64,000 bases of DNA from Enterococcus hermanniensis. GTDB lineage: Bacteria > Bacillota > Bacilli > Lactobacillales > Enterococcaceae. The stretch is from the NCBI RefSeq assembly GCF_001885945.1, contig NZ_JXKQ01000005.1, positions 177,193 to 241,192 of the forward strand. The letters run 5' to 3'. Position numbers and translations under genes: made by a program. The notes under the pieces were generated by a model. That model had not been told where the DNA came from, did not search any database, and saw only the letters and a list, made by a program, of their open reading frames with translations. Shown here piece by piece: positions 31,276 through 41,329 of the stretch (the stretch's first letter is position 1; each line of letters begins with the position of its first letter).

Positions 31276-32463
31276 TTACGCGTTGATTACAGATACGACA
31301 CCTGAACCAACAGTACGTCCGCCTTCACGAATTGAGAAACGAGTTCCGTCTTCGATAGCGATTGGGTGAATTAATTCAACTTCCATAGTTACGTTATCAC
31401 CAGGCATTACCATTTCAGTACCTTCTGGTAGATCAACTACACCAGTTACGTCAGTTGTACGGAAGTAGAACTGAGGACGGTAGTTAGTGAAGAAAGGAGT
31501 ATGACGTCCGCCTTCTTCTTTAGTTAAAACGTAAACTTCTGCAGAGAATTTTGTATGTGGAGTAATTGAAGCTGGTTTAGCTAATACTTGTCCACGTTGG
31601 ATGTCTTCGCGTGCAACACCACGTAATAATGCACCAATGTTGTCGCCGGCTTCAGCGTAATCCAACAATTTACGGAACATTTCAACACCTGTAACAGTTG
31701 TTTTAGCAGTATTTTCAGCGATACCTACGATTTCAACTTCGTCGCCGACGCGAACTTGTCCACGTTCAACACGACCAGTTGCAACAGTACCACGACCAGT
31801 GATTGAGAATACGTCTTCGACTGGCATCATGAATGGTTTGTCAGTATCACGAACTGGAGTTGGGATATATTCGTCAACAGCAGCCATTAATTCTAAGATT
31901 TTTTCTTCGTATGAAGCGTCGCCTTCTAAGGCTTTCAAAGCTGAACCAGCGATAACTGGAGTGTCGTCGCCTGGGAAGTCGTATTCTGATAATAAGTCAC
32001 GAACTTCCATTTCAACTAATTCTAGTAATTCTTCATCATCAACCATATCCATTTTGTTTAAGAATACAACGATGTAAGGAACACCAACGTTACGTGATAA
32101 CAAGATGTGTTCACGTGTTTGAGGCATAGGGCCATCAGCAGCAGATACTACTAAGATAGCTCCATCCATTTGTGCAGCACCAGTGATCATGTTTTTAACG
32201 TAGTCCGCGTGTCCTGGGCAGTCAACGTGTGCGTAGTGACGGTTTTCAGTTTCATACTCAACGTGTGAAGTATTGATTGTGATTCCGCGTTCGCGTTCTT
32301 CAGGAGCGCCATCGATTGAAGCGTAGTCCATTGCTGTAGCTCCGCCTTGTTTAGCAAGTACAGTTGTAATTGCAGCAGTTAAAGTAGTTTTACCATGGTC
32401 AACGTGTCCGATAGTACCAATGTTAACATGGGGTTTTGAACGGTCAAATTTTTCTTTAGCCAT
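31276..32463 (-). CDS. tuf: Elongation factor Tu
   Basis: GTPase that carries aminoacyl-tRNA to the ribosome. The 395-residue protein has the G1 motif GHVDHGKTT, switch [14 protein letters not shown] and NKMD, followed by two beta-barrel domains. AGGAGGAAC precedes the ATG. It follows fusA with a 161 nt gap containing a GC-rich hairpin (32502-32546) and is ended by its own terminator. Confidence 0.99.
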   Translation of the reverse strand: MAKEKFDRSKPHVNIGTIGHVDHGKTTLTAAITTVLAKQGGATAMDYASIDGAPEERERGITINTSHVEYETENRHYAHVDCPGHADYVKNMITGAAQMDGAILVVSAADGPMPQTREHILLSRNVGVPYIVVFLNKMDMVDDEELLELVEMEVRDLLSEYDFPGDDTPVIAGSALKALEGDASYEEKILELMAAVDEYIPTPVRDTDKPFMMPVEDVFSITGRGTVATGRVERGQVRVGDEVEIVGIAENTAKTTVTGVEMFRKLLDYAEAGDNIGALLRGVAREDIQRGQVLAKPASITPHTKFSAEVYVLTKEEGGRHTPFFTNYRPQFYFRTTDVTGVVDLPEGTEMVMPGDNVTMEVELIHPIAIEDGTRFSIREGGRTVGSGVVSVINA

Positions 32464-32501
32464 TTAAAATGTTCCTCCTAAGTAAATGAGATTATTTTTA
32501 T

Positions 32502-32546
32502 CTGATAAGTCCGCGCCACAAAAGCGGCGCGAGCCCATATCATCAG
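32502..32546 (-). promoter_or_regulatory. GC-rich hairpin in the fusA-tuf gap
   Basis: CTGAT and CGCGCC on one arm pair with GGCGCG and ATCAG on the other (positions 32502-32546). It stands about 40 nt before tuf in otherwise AT-rich sequence. No T run follows, so it is not an obvious terminator; it may be a processing or stabilising site for tuf mRNA. Confidence 0.45.
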
Positions 32547-32624
32547 TTAATTATTTTACATGAATCATTATTAAAAATACAGTCTTTTAAAGGAAACCTA
32601 TCAATTTAGATTGACATTTAAGAA

Positions 32625-34709
32625 TTATTCAGCTTTGCCGCCGTTTTTCTTAATGATTTCTTCTTGAACTGATTTCGGTACATCTTCATAGTGGTCAAAT
32701 ACCATCATGAATGTTCCACGTCCTTGCGTAGAAGAACGAAGCGTAGTAGCGTAACCGAACATTTCAGCTAACGGCACGATTGCGTTAACGATTTGTGCGT
32801 TACCATGCGCTTCCATACCTTCAACACGTCCACGACGAGCAGTTACGTGACCCATAACATCACCTAAGTAATCTTCTGGAACAGTGATCGTAACTTTCAT
32901 CATTGGTTCAAGGATTGATGGACTAGCTTTTTTAGCAGCAGCACGTAGCGCCATAGAAGCAGCTACACGGAAGGCCGTTTCATTTGAATCGACATCATGG
33001 TAAGAACCATCATAAAGCTTAGCTTTAATGTCAACTAAAGGATAACCAGCTAATACACCGTTTGCCATTGCATCTTCTAGACCTTTTTCAACTGCTGGGA
33101 TGTATTCACGAGGAACCACACCACCGACAATTGCGTTTTCGAATTCGAAGCCAGCACCTTCTTCGTTTGGTGTAAATTCGACCCATACGTGACCGTATTG
33201 ACCTTTACCACCAGACTGACGTACAAACTTACCTTCTGCTTTAGTAGCAGCACGGAATGTTTCACGATAAGATACTTGAGGCGCACCAACGTTTGCCTCC
33301 ACTTTGAATTCACGACGCATACGGTCAACTAATACATCTAAGTGAAGTTCACCCATACCAGCGATAACAGTTTCACCAGTTTCAACGTTTGTTTCAACGC
33401 GGAATGATGGATCTTCTTCAGCTAGTTTTTGTAAAGCAACACCCATTTTATCTTGGTCAGCTTTTGATTTAGGTTCAACAGCAACTTCGATAACTGGATC
33501 AGGGAATTCGATTGATTCTAAGATAACTGGTGATTTTTCATCACAAAGTGTATCCCCAGTAGTAGTATCTTTCAATCCAACAGCTGCTGCGATATCTCCT
33601 GAGTAAACCGTTTCGATTTCTTTACGAGTGTTCGCGTGCATTTGAAGGATACGTCCGATACGTTCACGTTTGCCTTTAGAGGCATTCAATACGTAAGAAC
33701 CTGAATTCAATACGCCTGAGTAAACACGGAAGAAAGTTAGACGACCTACGAATGGGTCAGTCATTACTTTAAACGCTAGTGATGAGAAAGGAGCTGAATC
33801 GTCAGCTGGACGTTCAGTTTCTTCGTCAGTTTTAGGGTTGAAACCTTTGATCGCAGGTACGTCTGTTGGCGCTGGAAGATAGTCAATGACTGCATCCAAC
33901 ATCAATTGAACACCTTTGTTCTTGAAGGCAGAACCACATAATACAGGATAGAAATCAACTGCTAAAGTAGCTTTACGGATACCTGCTTTCAATTCTTCGT
34001 CAGTGATTTCTTCACCTTCTAGGAATTTCATCATTAGGTCTTCATCAGTATCAGCAACTGCTTCTACTAATTTTTCGCGCCATTCTTCAGCTAACTCTTG
34101 GTAATCTGCAGGAATTTCAGTTTCTTGAATTTCCGTACCTAAGTCGTTTGTGTAGATTTCAGCTTTCATTTTAACTAAATCGATGATACCAGTGAAGTCA
34201 TCTTCCGCACCAACTGGTAATTGGATTGGATGAGCATTCGCTTGTAAACGATCGTGTAAAGTACTTACTGAATAAAGGAAATCTGCACCGATTTTATCCA
34301 TTTTATTACAGAATACGATACGTGGAACTTGGTATTCTGTTGCTTGACGCCAAACAGTTTCTGTTTGAGGTTCTACACCTGATTGTGAGTCCAATACAGT
34401 TACTGCGCCATCAAGTACACGTAATGAACGTTGAACTTCGATTGTGAAGTCCACGTGTCCTGGGGTATCGATGATATTTACGCGGTGACCTTTCCATTGT
34501 GCTGTAGTAGCAGCGGAAGTGATCGTGATACCACGTTCTTGTTCTTGTTCCATCCAGTCCATTTGAGAAGCGCCTTCGTGCGTTTCACCAATTTTATGGA
34601 TTTTACCAGTGTAGTACAAGATACGCTCAGTTGCTGTAGTTTTACCTGCATCAACGTGGGCCATGATCCCGATATTACGAGTGTTTTCTAGAGAAAATTC
34701 TCTTGCCAT
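32625..34709 (-). CDS. fusA: Elongation factor G
   Basis: Translocase GTPase, 694 residues. G1 is AHVDAGKTT, switch [10 protein letters not shown] and the base-specificity loop NKMD. Domains II-V follow, including the conserved [14 protein letters not shown] of domain IV. It follows rpsG by 80 nt in the str operon. Confidence 0.99.
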   Translation of the reverse strand: MAREFSLENTRNIGIMAHVDAGKTTATERILYYTGKIHKIGETHEGASQMDWMEQEQERGITITSAATTAQWKGHRVNIIDTPGHVDFTIEVQRSLRVLDGAVTVLDSQSGVEPQTETVWRQATEYQVPRIVFCNKMDKIGADFLYSVSTLHDRLQANAHPIQLPVGAEDDFTGIIDLVKMKAEIYTNDLGTEIQETEIPADYQELAEEWREKLVEAVADTDEDLMMKFLEGEEITDEELKAGIRKATLAVDFYPVLCGSAFKNKGVQLMLDAVIDYLPAPTDVPAIKGFNPKTDEETERPADDSAPFSSLAFKVMTDPFVGRLTFFRVYSGVLNSGSYVLNASKGKRERIGRILQMHANTRKEIETVYSGDIAAAVGLKDTTTGDTLCDEKSPVILESIEFPDPVIEVAVEPKSKADQDKMGVALQKLAEEDPSFRVETNVETGETVIAGMGELHLDVLVDRMRREFKVEANVGAPQVSYRETFRAATKAEGKFVRQSGGKGQYGHVWVEFTPNEEGAGFEFENAIVGGVVPREYIPAVEKGLEDAMANGVLAGYPLVDIKAKLYDGSYHDVDSNETAFRVAASMALRAAAKKASPSILEPMMKVTITVPEDYLGDVMGHVTARRGRVEGMEAHGNAQIVNAIVPLAEMFGYATTLRSSTQGRGTFMMVFDHYEDVPKSVQEEIIKKNGGKAE

Positions 34710-34789
34710 TTCTTTGTTTGCTCCTCTCTTAAATTGAATTTAGCATTTTTTGGTCATTTTTCTGTTGACCTGCGCCAGCAGAAAAAATC

Positions 34790-35260
34790 TTACCAACGAT
34801 AATGAGCAAATGCACGGTTGGCTTCCGCCATTTTGTGTGTATCTTCGCGTTTTTTCACAGAAGCTCCAGTGTTGTTAGCAGCATCCATGATTTCTTTCGC
34901 TAAGCGTTCTTCCATTGTATGTTCGCCGCGTAAACGAGCGAAGTTTACAACCCAACGCAATCCTAAAGTAGTACGACGTTCTGGACGTACTTCAACTGGT
35001 ACTTGGTAGTTAGAACCCCCAACACGGCGAGCTTTAACTTCTAGTACAGGCATGATGTTTTCCATTGCTTGTTCGAAAACTTCCAATGGATCATTCCCTG
35101 TTGATTCTTTGATTGTGCTAAAAGCGTTGTATACAATACTTGAAGCAGTACCACGTTTGCCGTCAACCATTACACGGTTGATTAAACGAGTTACTAGCTT
35201 AGAGTTATACATAGGATCTGGCAAAACATCGCGTTTTGCGATAGTTCCTTTACGAGTCAT
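34790..35260 (-). CDS. rpsG: Ribosomal protein uS7
   Basis: A 156-residue small-subunit head protein: [20 protein letters not shown] at the start and [19 protein letters not shown] in the middle. In E. coli uS7 is the str-operon repressor. It follows rpsL by 44 nt. Confidence 0.98.
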   Translation of the reverse strand: MTRKGTIAKRDVLPDPMYNSKLVTRLINRVMVDGKRGTASSIVYNAFSTIKESTGNDPLEVFEQAMENIMPVLEVKARRVGGSNYQVPVEVRPERRTTLGLRWVVNFARLRGEHTMEERLAKEIMDAANNTGASVKKREDTHKMAEANRAFAHYRW

Positions 35261-35304
35261 ACGTAACTCCTCCTTCCGAAAATATGTCTTATCTATTCGT
35301 TTGA

Positions 35305-35718
35305 TTAAGCTTTAGGTTTTTTAGTACCGTATTTAGAACGGCTTTGTTTACGATCATTAACACCCGCAGTATCTAGTGCACCACGAACGATATGATAACG
35401 TACCCCTGGTAAATCTTTTACACGTCCACCACGTAAAAGAACAACACTATGTTCTTGTAAGTTATGGCCGATACCTGGAATATAAGCTGTTACTTCGATT
35501 AAGTTTGACAAACGAACACGAGCATATTTACGTAACGCTGAGTTAGGTTTCTTCGGTGTCATAGTACCCACACGTGTACAAACTCCACGTTTTTGTGGTG
35601 AGTTAACGTTTGTTTGAGCTTTTTTAAAGCTGTTATATCCTTTGTTCAATGCTGGTGAATTTGATTTCTCCACCTTTGATTTACGAGGTTTACGTACTAA
35701 TTGATTAATTGTAGGCAT
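35305..35718 (-). CDS. rpsL: Ribosomal protein uS12
   Basis: A 137-residue decoding-centre protein. The [11 protein letters not shown] and [14 protein letters not shown] segments have the wild-type lysines associated with streptomycin sensitivity. It is the first gene of the str operon (rpsL-rpsG-fusA), behind a long leader and the promoter at 35878-35906. Confidence 0.98.
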   Translation of the reverse strand: MPTINQLVRKPRKSKVEKSNSPALNKGYNSFKKAQTNVNSPQKRGVCTRVGTMTPKKPNSALRKYARVRLSNLIEVTAYIPGIGHNLQEHSVVLLRGGRVKDLPGVRYHIVRGALDTAGVNDRKQSRSKYGTKKPKA

Positions 35719-35877
35719 CCCTTGTTTCCTCCTTCCTCGATTCGCTTTCTAGTACCACACATCCTGGTGGTTCTTTTTCGGCGATAAAAAATAATGCATT
35801 CCTGCATTCCCTATCAAGCGTACCTTGACACAGTCAGCACGTCTCAACGAGAGACCTGTTCACAAAGCACCTTTGAT
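35719..35877 (-). promoter_or_regulatory. Leader of the str operon with an attenuator-like hairpin
   Basis: About 150 nt of leader. On the minus strand GTCTC-tcgtt-GAGAC forms one hairpin. Further on AATGCA-GGAA-TGCATT (35808-35793, GNRA-type loop) is followed by a T-rich run, resembling a weak terminator before rpsL. It could set basal attenuation. Confidence 0.5.
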
Positions 35878-35906
35878 AGCATACCACGATAAAATATTCG
35901 TGTCAA
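35878..35906 (-). promoter_or_regulatory. Promoter of the str operon
   Basis: On the minus strand a perfect TTGACA, 17 bases, then TATGCT. Confidence 0.85.
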
Positions 35907-36120
35907 CAAACAGAATGGCTTTTTCTTTATTTTATTTCAATTGATTTTAGTCACTATTATTCAATAAAGAAGCTCCTTTATTTTTCCTATTCTGATTTTT
36001 TAGGTCTGACAGACTATTAAACCAAGGCCTTTCTTTTTGGTCTTTTTTACTGAAAAGGCTATCTTTTTTTCTTTTTTCCGATTACAATAAACCTAACTTA
36101 GTTAAAGGTGGGAATTATCA
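35907..36120. other. Divergent spacer between str promoter and rpiA
   Basis: T-rich intergenic DNA. A weak TACAAT -10-like box lies near 36083 for rpiA, but no convincing -35 is seen. Nothing else is recognised. Confidence 0.4.
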
Positions 36121-36801
36121 ATGAATTTAAAAGAGTTAGTCGGGATCGAAGCGGCAAAATATGTCACAGACGGAATGACCGTAGGATTAGGAACTGGATC
36201 GACTGCCTACTATTTGGTAAAAGAATTGGGTCGTAGAGTAAATGAAGAAGGTTTGAAAATTACTGGTGTCGTTACTTCATCAAAAACCGAAGCACAAGCG
36301 AAAGAATTAGGAATCCCCTTAAAAGCAATCGATGATGTGGAATCCGTAGATTTAACTATTGATGGTGCAGATGAAATCAGCGAAGATTTTCAAGGAATCA
36401 AAGGTGGCGGTGCAGCCTTATTATTCGAAAAAGTCGTGGCTACATATTCAAAAGATTGTATTTGGATTGTTGATGAGAGCAAAATGGTCGCTAATTTAGG
36501 TAAATTCCCTCTTCCCGTTGAAGTTGTTCCTTTTGGCAGCCATAATATTTTCCGTTTATTTGAAGAGCGCAACTATAACCCAACATGGCGCACAGATGAA
36601 TCAGGTGAACTATTAATGACCGATGGTGGACATTACATTATTGATTTGCATTTAGAAAAAATTACAGATCCTCGCGCTTTAGCAAAAGAATTGGATGAAT
36701 GTGTCGGCGTTGTAGAACACGGTTTATTCATCGATATGATTTCTCGCGTGATCGTCGGTACTCCTGAAGGACCGCAAACTTTGATCGTTCCTACAAAATA
36801 A
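36121..36801 (+). CDS. rpiA: Ribose-5-phosphate isomerase A
   Basis: Interconverts ribose-5-phosphate and ribulose-5-phosphate in the pentose phosphate pathway. The 226-residue protein has the phosphate loop [10 protein letters not shown], the active-site DGADEI and [18 protein letters not shown] lies upstream of the ATG. It is a single-gene unit closed by a terminator. Confidence 0.97.
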   Translation: MNLKELVGIEAAKYVTDGMTVGLGTGSTAYYLVKELGRRVNEEGLKITGVVTSSKTEAQAKELGIPLKAIDDVESVDLTIDGADEISEDFQGIKGGGAALLFEKVVATYSKDCIWIVDESKMVANLGKFPLPVEVVPFGSHNIFRLFEERNYNPTWRTDESGELLMTDGGHYIIDLHLEKITDPRALAKELDECVGVVEHGLFIDMISRVIVGTPEGPQTLIVPTK

Positions 36802-36820
36802 TTTATTGTAAAACTCTTTA

Positions 36821-36855
36821 ATGAGCGTGTTTTGAGAAAAAACACGCTCATTTTT
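36821..36855 (+). terminator. Intrinsic terminator of rpiA
   Basis: TGAGCGTGTTTT pairs with AAAACACGCTCA around a short loop, followed by five T. Confidence 0.88.
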
Positions 36856-36930
36856 ATGGAAATCATAGCGAAAAAATTGTACAATGACTCAGTAATTGAA
36901 AATTTCAGAAATTTCAAAGGAGAGAATATT

Positions 36931-37617
36931 ATGCCAAAATTAGTTTTTTCTCGTCACGGCTTAAGTGAATGGAACAAATTGAACCAATTTACTGGTTGGG
37001 CAGACGTTGACTTGGCTCCAGAAGGTGTCGAAGAAGCAAAAGAAGGCGGACGTAAAATCAAAGAAGCAGGAATTGAATTTGATGTAGCTTATACATCAGT
37101 TTTAACTCGTGCAATCAAAACATGTAACTATATTCTTGAAGAATCTGACCAACTTTGGGTACCAACTGTTAAATCTTGGCGCTTAAACGAACGTCATTAC
37201 GGTAAATTACAAGGATTAAACAAAAAAGAAACTGCTGAAAAATACGGTGACGACCAAGTTCACATTTGGCGCCGTTCATACGACGTATTACCTCCATTGA
37301 TGGAAGCTACTGACGAAGGTTCAGCTGCTCAAGATCGTCGTTACTCAATGTTAGACCCTCGCGATATTCCTGGAGGAGAAAACTTAAAAGTTACTTTAGA
37401 ACGTGCTCTACCTTTCTGGCAAGACGAAATCGCTCCTGCTTTGAAAGATGGCAAAACTGTTTTAGTTGCTGCTCACGGTAACTCATTACGTGCATTAGCT
37501 AAGCACATCGAAGGTATTTCTGATGAAGATATCATGGACTTAGAAATCCCAACAGGTCAACCACTTGTTTATGACTTGAATGATGACTTAACAGTAGCTA
37601 AAAAATACTACTTATAA
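36931..37617 (+). CDS. gpmA: 2,3-bisphosphoglycerate-dependent phosphoglycerate mutase
   Basis: Glycolytic enzyme that interconverts 3- and 2-phosphoglycerate through a phosphohistidine. The phosphorylated His is in [10 protein letters not shown] at the N-terminus and the second His in [10 protein letters not shown]. The start is ATG 36931 (228 residues, normal) with AAAGGAGAG upstream; a longer frame starts within the rpiA terminator and is not real. Codons are strongly biased toward highly expressed usage, as expected for glycolysis. Confidence 0.97.
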   Translation: MPKLVFSRHGLSEWNKLNQFTGWADVDLAPEGVEEAKEGGRKIKEAGIEFDVAYTSVLTRAIKTCNYILEESDQLWVPTVKSWRLNERHYGKLQGLNKKETAEKYGDDQVHIWRRSYDVLPPLMEATDEGSAAQDRRYSMLDPRDIPGGENLKVTLERALPFWQDEIAPALKDGKTVLVAAHGNSLRALAKHIEGISDEDIMDLEIPTGQPLVYDLNDDLTVAKKYYL

Positions 37618-37627
37618 TAAAAATATT

Positions 37628-37657
37628 TCCCGACTCATTAATGAGTCGGGATTTTTT
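37628..37657. terminator. Intrinsic terminator of gpmA
   Basis: A perfect inverted repeat CCCGACTCATTAATGAGTCGGG is followed by a T run on the plus strand; it may also slow the convergent arr transcript. Confidence 0.9.
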
Positions 37658-37664
37658 ATTGCTT

Positions 37665-38072
37665 TTAATTGATAATTTTATCATCGCTAGTATTGATCAC
37701 TGCCAATCGTTCTTTCCAAGCGGCTCGTTCTTCTTTACTCAACGATTGATAATCCGTCACTTGAGCAACAATTTTAAGTGGCTGAGTACTCCGATATGAT
37801 TTGGTCGGATTTCCGGGGAATTTTTTATCTGTTACATTCGGGTCATCTTCAAATTCTCCCAGCGGTTCGACTTGATAAACATATTCTCTTCCGTTTCCTT
37901 TAGCTAGTGCCGCAGCTAAACCAGCACCATCCTTTAACGTCGTAAAGTAGATATGATTCATGATGACATTTGGACGGTAATTCGAATGATGACCTGCAGT
38001 TAAGTACCCACCTACATCGAGTTTTACTTTTGTTCCATGATAAAAAGGTCCTTTGATTTCTCTGGTATCCAT
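37665..38072 (-). CDS. arr: Rifampin ADP-ribosyltransferase (Arr family)
   Basis: Small enzyme (135 residues) of the Arr family, which inactivates rifamycins by ADP-ribosylation with NAD. Seen are GPFYHGTKVKLDVGGYL near the N-terminus (NAD-site His and Tyr) and the hallmark EDDPNVTDKKFPGNPTKSYR in the middle. The start is ATG 38072, eight bases after GGGGAG; a GTG three codons upstream is less likely. It is a lone gene between gpmA and udk in core DNA, not near mobile elements, so it looks intrinsic. Whether it confers resistance at its natural expression level is not known from sequence. Confidence 0.9.
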   Translation of the reverse strand: MDTREIKGPFYHGTKVKLDVGGYLTAGHHSNYRPNVIMNHIYFTTLKDGAGLAAALAKGNGREYVYQVEPLGEFEDDPNVTDKKFPGNPTKSYRSTQPLKIVAQVTDYQSLSKEERAAWKERLAVINTSDDKIIN

Positions 38073-38151
38073 ATCTGCCACTCCCCGATTCCCGATTTTA
38101 ATTTATCGTACAAAAAAAAGACTCTATCGACAAAAGATTACACTTTTACAT

Positions 38152-38184
38152 AAAAAAAAGACCCTGAGGTAAACTCAGCGTCCT
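38152..38184 (-). terminator. Intrinsic terminator of udk
   Basis: On the minus strand GGAC-g-CTGAG pairs with CTCAG-g-GTC(T) around TTTAC, followed by eight T. Confidence 0.85.
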
Positions 38185-38189
38185 TGAAT

Positions 38190-38816
38190 TTAATCATGAT
38201 TCAAAAAACTTGCTACTTTTGTCGCAATCAAATCGATCGCCACATGATTTTCGCCGCCTTCTGGCACGATAATATCTGCATAGCGTTTCGTTGGTTCAAT
38301 AAATTGATGATACATTGGTTTGACGACGGTTAAATATTGTTCGATCACAGAATCTAGCGTCCGACCTCTTTCATTCATATCACGTTTAATGCGACGAATG
38401 ATCCGAATATCATCATCTGTATCGACGTAAATCTTGATATCCATCATATCGCGTAGGCGTTCATCTTCTAAGATCATGATACCTTCTAGAATGATTACTT
38501 CTTGTGGTTCTTGGACATATGTATCTTTGCTTCGAGTATGTGCTACATAGTCATAAATCGGTACTTCGACTGCTTGATAGTTTGTCAACTGTTTTAAATG
38601 TTCAATCAATAGATCCGTGTCAAAAGCAAACGGATGATCGTAATTCGTTTCTAGTCGTTCCTCAAAACTGATACCGCTTTGGTCTTTATAATAAGAGTCG
38701 TGTTCCAACATCATAATGGAATGATTGGGAAAACGACTGTAAATCGCGCGACTAACACTTGTTTTACCACTTCCCGAACCGCCCGTTACACCAATAATAA
38801 TCGGCTTGTTTTTCAT
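38190..38816 (-). CDS. udk: Uridine kinase
   Basis: Phosphorylates uridine and cytidine in pyrimidine salvage. The 208-residue protein has the P-loop [14 protein letters not shown] near residue 10 and the [12 protein letters not shown] and [12 protein letters not shown] segments. It is a single transcription unit with its own terminator. Confidence 0.96.
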   Translation of the reverse strand: MKNKPIIIGVTGGSGSGKTSVSRAIYSRFPNHSIMMLEHDSYYKDQSGISFEERLETNYDHPFAFDTDLLIEHLKQLTNYQAVEVPIYDYVAHTRSKDTYVQEPQEVIILEGIMILEDERLRDMMDIKIYVDTDDDIRIIRRIKRDMNERGRTLDSVIEQYLTVVKPMYHQFIEPTKRYADIIVPEGGENHVAIDLIATKVASFLNHD

Positions 38817-38887
38817 GCAAATAAAACCTCTTTCGTTTCTTCATTAGTCCCATTATAGCGGAACAATCTAAAATTACTATTAAAAAC

Positions 38888-39574
38888 TCAAAAATCTTCT
38901 AAAATTTGATAGAGATCCGTTAGCTGTTTGATTTCAAACGTCGGTTTGATATCTGTTGATACGATACGTTTAGGATTCATCCAGATCGTATCGATACCAG
39001 CAACTTGACCGCCTTTGATATCTGAGGTCAATGAATCACCGATAATAACGGTTTTTGTTTTATCAATAGTAGGAACTTCTGAAAAGACGATATCAAAAAA
39101 TTCCTTCATTGGTTTGTTGACACCCATTTCTTCAGAAATAAAAACTTTTTTAAAAAAAGGGGCTAACCCTGATTTGGCTAATCGTTGGTGTTGCGTTTCT
39201 GAAACACCATTCGTCACGACATAAAGCTCTTTTTTTTGGCTTAATTTCTCTACAACTTCTAAACTGTTATTCATTAACTGGTAGCCTTGATTCAAGTAAT
39301 GGCGATAACGAGCTTCTGTTTTTGGTCCATCAACTTTACGACCATACTGTTCAAAGAAAATCCGGAAACGATTATTCAACAAATCTTGTCTTGATAACAA
39401 GCCAGATTCATGATCACGCCAGAATCCTTGGTTCATTTGTTTATAGTTTTGTTTAACTTCAAGTGAGGGAGCAACTGCCAATTCTTCGAACAAACTGCTT
39501 AAAGCAGCTTCTTCCGCTGCTTTAAAATCTAATAGAGTATCGTCGATATCGAATAAAAGTGTGTCATAATTCAT
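38888..39574 (-). CDS. HAD-family hydrolase, YjjG/YfnB type
   Basis: A 228-residue haloacid dehalogenase phosphatase. Motif I is DIDDTLLDF, motif II VTNGVSETQHQRL and motif IV IGDSLTSDIKGG. The family includes nucleotidases such as YjjG, which removes phosphate from non-canonical pyrimidine nucleotides; the substrate here is not proven. It follows rsuA by 11 nt, so the two are co-transcribed. Confidence 0.88.
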   Translation of the reverse strand: MNYDTLLFDIDDTLLDFKAAEEAALSSLFEELAVAPSLEVKQNYKQMNQGFWRDHESGLLSRQDLLNNRFRIFFEQYGRKVDGPKTEARYRHYLNQGYQLMNNSLEVVEKLSQKKELYVVTNGVSETQHQRLAKSGLAPFFKKVFISEEMGVNKPMKEFFDIVFSEVPTIDKTKTVIIGDSLTSDIKGGQVAGIDTIWMNPKRIVSTDIKPTFEIKQLTDLYQILEDF

Positions 39575-39585
39575 AAAATTACCTT

Positions 39586-40302
39586 CTATCTAAAATAAAT
39601 TTTTAATTGATTTAATTCTGTTTCCGTTAACGGACGGTAGTCACCTGATTTCAAATCGGTCGGTAAGCGTAATGGCCCCATCGTTAAGCGGGTTAATTTA
39701 ATTACTTTTTTCCCACGCGCCAAGAACATTTTTTTCACTTGATGAAACTTGCCCTCTTTGATCGTCAGTAACACTTCCGAATAGCTTGAATTAGCAGTCA
39801 AAATAATCAGTTTAGCTGGTCGGCAACGAATCCCTCCGTGAAATTCGATCCCTTCAGCAAAAGCTGCAACATCGTCTATAGTCACTAGTGCATTGATCGT
39901 CGCACGGTAGGTTTTGTTTACTTTTGAATCTGGACGTAATAATTCATAGCCTAGTTGACCATTATCGGTTAATAAAAGCAGCCCCGTAGTATCACGATCT
40001 AAGCGTCCTACAGGATACAATTCAGCAGGCCGTTCTTTTGGTGAAATTAATTCAGTTACCGTTCTAAACTTTGGATCTTTTTTAGCCGTCACGACTCCTG
40101 CTGGCTTATTGAGCAAATAATAGACGTGTTTCGCCTGCAGTACCTTTCCATTCACTTCAATTCGATGCAAACGACTGTCAACATTTCGGTGCTGATCCAT
40201 CTCCACTAATCCATCTACTTTAACTTTTTTCATTAGAAATAAGCGTTTCATTTCTTTTCGTGTCGTTTTTAAATTTTCTTCGATTACTTTATCTAATCGC
40301 AT
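39586..40302 (-). CDS. rsuA: 16S rRNA pseudouridine(516) synthase RsuA
   Basis: Pseudouridine synthase with an N-terminal S4 RNA-binding domain (about 1-60, MRLDKVIEENLKTTRKEMKR) and a catalytic domain with the Asp in VGRLDRDTTGLLLLTDNG. The 238-residue length is typical. The start is ATG 40302 with AAGGAG upstream; a longer frame lacks a ribosome-binding site. Its family also covers RluB/E/F, but size and motif fit RsuA best. Confidence 0.9.
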   Translation of the reverse strand: MRLDKVIEENLKTTRKEMKRLFLMKKVKVDGLVEMDQHRNVDSRLHRIEVNGKVLQAKHVYYLLNKPAGVVTAKKDPKFRTVTELISPKERPAELYPVGRLDRDTTGLLLLTDNGQLGYELLRPDSKVNKTYRATINALVTIDDVAAFAEGIEFHGGIRCRPAKLIILTANSSYSEVLLTIKEGKFHQVKKMFLARGKKVIKLTRLTMGPLRLPTDLKSGDYRPLTETELNQLKIYFR

Positions 40303-40466
40303 GGCTCGCTCCTTAAAATATACCGGACTCATTATACCGAAATCCCCTAAAAAAACAACCGTTTCATTTTTTATTTCCATAGCGAAATATTTTTTTTGTT
40401 ATTTTTGAATAAAAGCAAAAGGGTTTATCCTTGCATTTTATGTTCAAGAGTTCTACACTTTTAATA
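40303..40466. other. Intergenic DNA upstream of the L25 leader
   Basis: Holds the rsuA promoter region on the minus strand and the presumed promoter for the L25 leader on the plus strand; boxes such as TTTAAT/TAATAT near 40460 are seen but no -35 at proper spacing is convincing. No gene. Confidence 0.4.
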
Positions 40467-40620
40467 TACGAGTCAGAGATTCGTATGATTAAGTGAATCG
40501 ACACCTTGGTGTCAAAGGTTTCTCATACACAGCGTTACGACCTGGTAGAGAAAGTTGAACTCAAACTTTTTTGGACAGTTGTGTATATAACTGTCTTTTT
40601 GCGTTTTTCGCAAAGCCATT
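40467..40620 (+). promoter_or_regulatory. Hairpin-rich leader with terminator upstream of L25
   Basis: In order: ATACGA/TCGTAT, GATT/AATC, GACACC/GGTGTC, a larger loop closed by TTTCTC/GAGAAA and containing CGTTACGACCTGGTA, AAGTT/AACTT, then an intrinsic terminator GACAGTT/AACTGTC with five T (40573-40600), then TTTGCG/CGCAAA. A transcript ending at this terminator would be about 130 nt. The layout suits transcription attenuation of the L25 gene or an independent small RNA. I do not recognise it as a named riboswitch class. Confidence 0.65.
40573..40600 (+). terminator. Terminator inside the L25 leader
   Basis: GGACAGTT and AACTGTC pair around GTGTATAT and are followed by TTTTT, 100 nt before the L25 start codon. 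Confidence 0.75.
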
Positions 40621-40699
40621 GTGCTGAGAATAACCCATCACTTGAATAAAATCTGTCTGATAAACCACAGACAGTCACATTTTAAGGAGGAATTTGGTT

Positions 40700-41317
40700 A
40701 TGGCAGTATCATTGAAAGTAGAAGAAAGAGCAACTCGTCCCCGTTCCCTACGCAACAAATTGCGTCACGAAGGAAAAGTTCCTGCAGTCGTAAATGGCTA
40801 CAAGATCGAAAGCACATCTATCTCAATCGACGAAAGAGAATTCACTCGTCTATTGCGTGAAAATGGGGCTAACACTGTTTTCGCTATTGAAATCGGTGGA
40901 AAAAAAGTGAACACATTATTGCGTGAAGCACAATCAGACACCTTTACACGTCGTCTAACTCACGTGGAACTATTATCTGTAAACTTGTCAGAAGAAACTG
41001 AAGCTGAAACTGAATTGAATTTAGTTGGTGAAGCTGCAGGTGTGAAAGCTGGCGGAGTGTTAACTCAAACACTTTATACAGTAACTGTTTCAGCAACGCC
41101 AGAAAAATTACCAGAAGGAATCGACGTTGATATTTCTAAACTAGAAATTGGCGATTCAATCTCTATTGCCGATCTTCCTAAAAACAGTGACTACTCAATC
41201 GTCACTGATGCAGAAGAACAAATTGCTGCTGTTCAAGAGGCACAAGAACTTCCTGCAGAAGATGAAGTCGCTGAAGGTACAGAACCTGAAGTTATCGGTG
41301 AATCAACCGAAGAATAA
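40700..41317 (+). CDS. rplY: Ribosomal protein bL25 (CTC/TL5 type)
   Basis: A 205-residue 5S rRNA-binding protein of the long CTC form: an N-terminal L25 domain (about 1-90, LKVEERATRPRSLRNKLRHE) and a C-terminal TL5 domain, ending in an acidic tail (PAEDEVAEGTEPEVIGESTEE is the last part, about 20 residues). In B. subtilis the homologue Ctc is a general-stress protein. The start is ATG 40700 with AAGGAGGA nine bases upstream. It is a monocistronic unit between a structured leader and the terminator at 41330. Confidence 0.95.
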   Translation: MAVSLKVEERATRPRSLRNKLRHEGKVPAVVNGYKIESTSISIDEREFTRLLRENGANTVFAIEIGGKKVNTLLREAQSDTFTRRLTHVELLSVNLSEETEAETELNLVGEAAGVKAGGVLTQTLYTVTVSATPEKLPEGIDVDISKLEIGDSISIADLPKNSDYSIVTDAEEQIAAVQEAQELPAEDEVAEGTEPEVIGESTEE

Positions 41318-41329
41318 TCCAGAACTAGT

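Noticed and set aside
40467..40620. 6S RNA or tmRNA candidate
   Set aside because: No alanine-tRNA-like ends or tag frame for tmRNA, and no long rod with central bubble as in 6S; a leader with terminator for L25 fits better.
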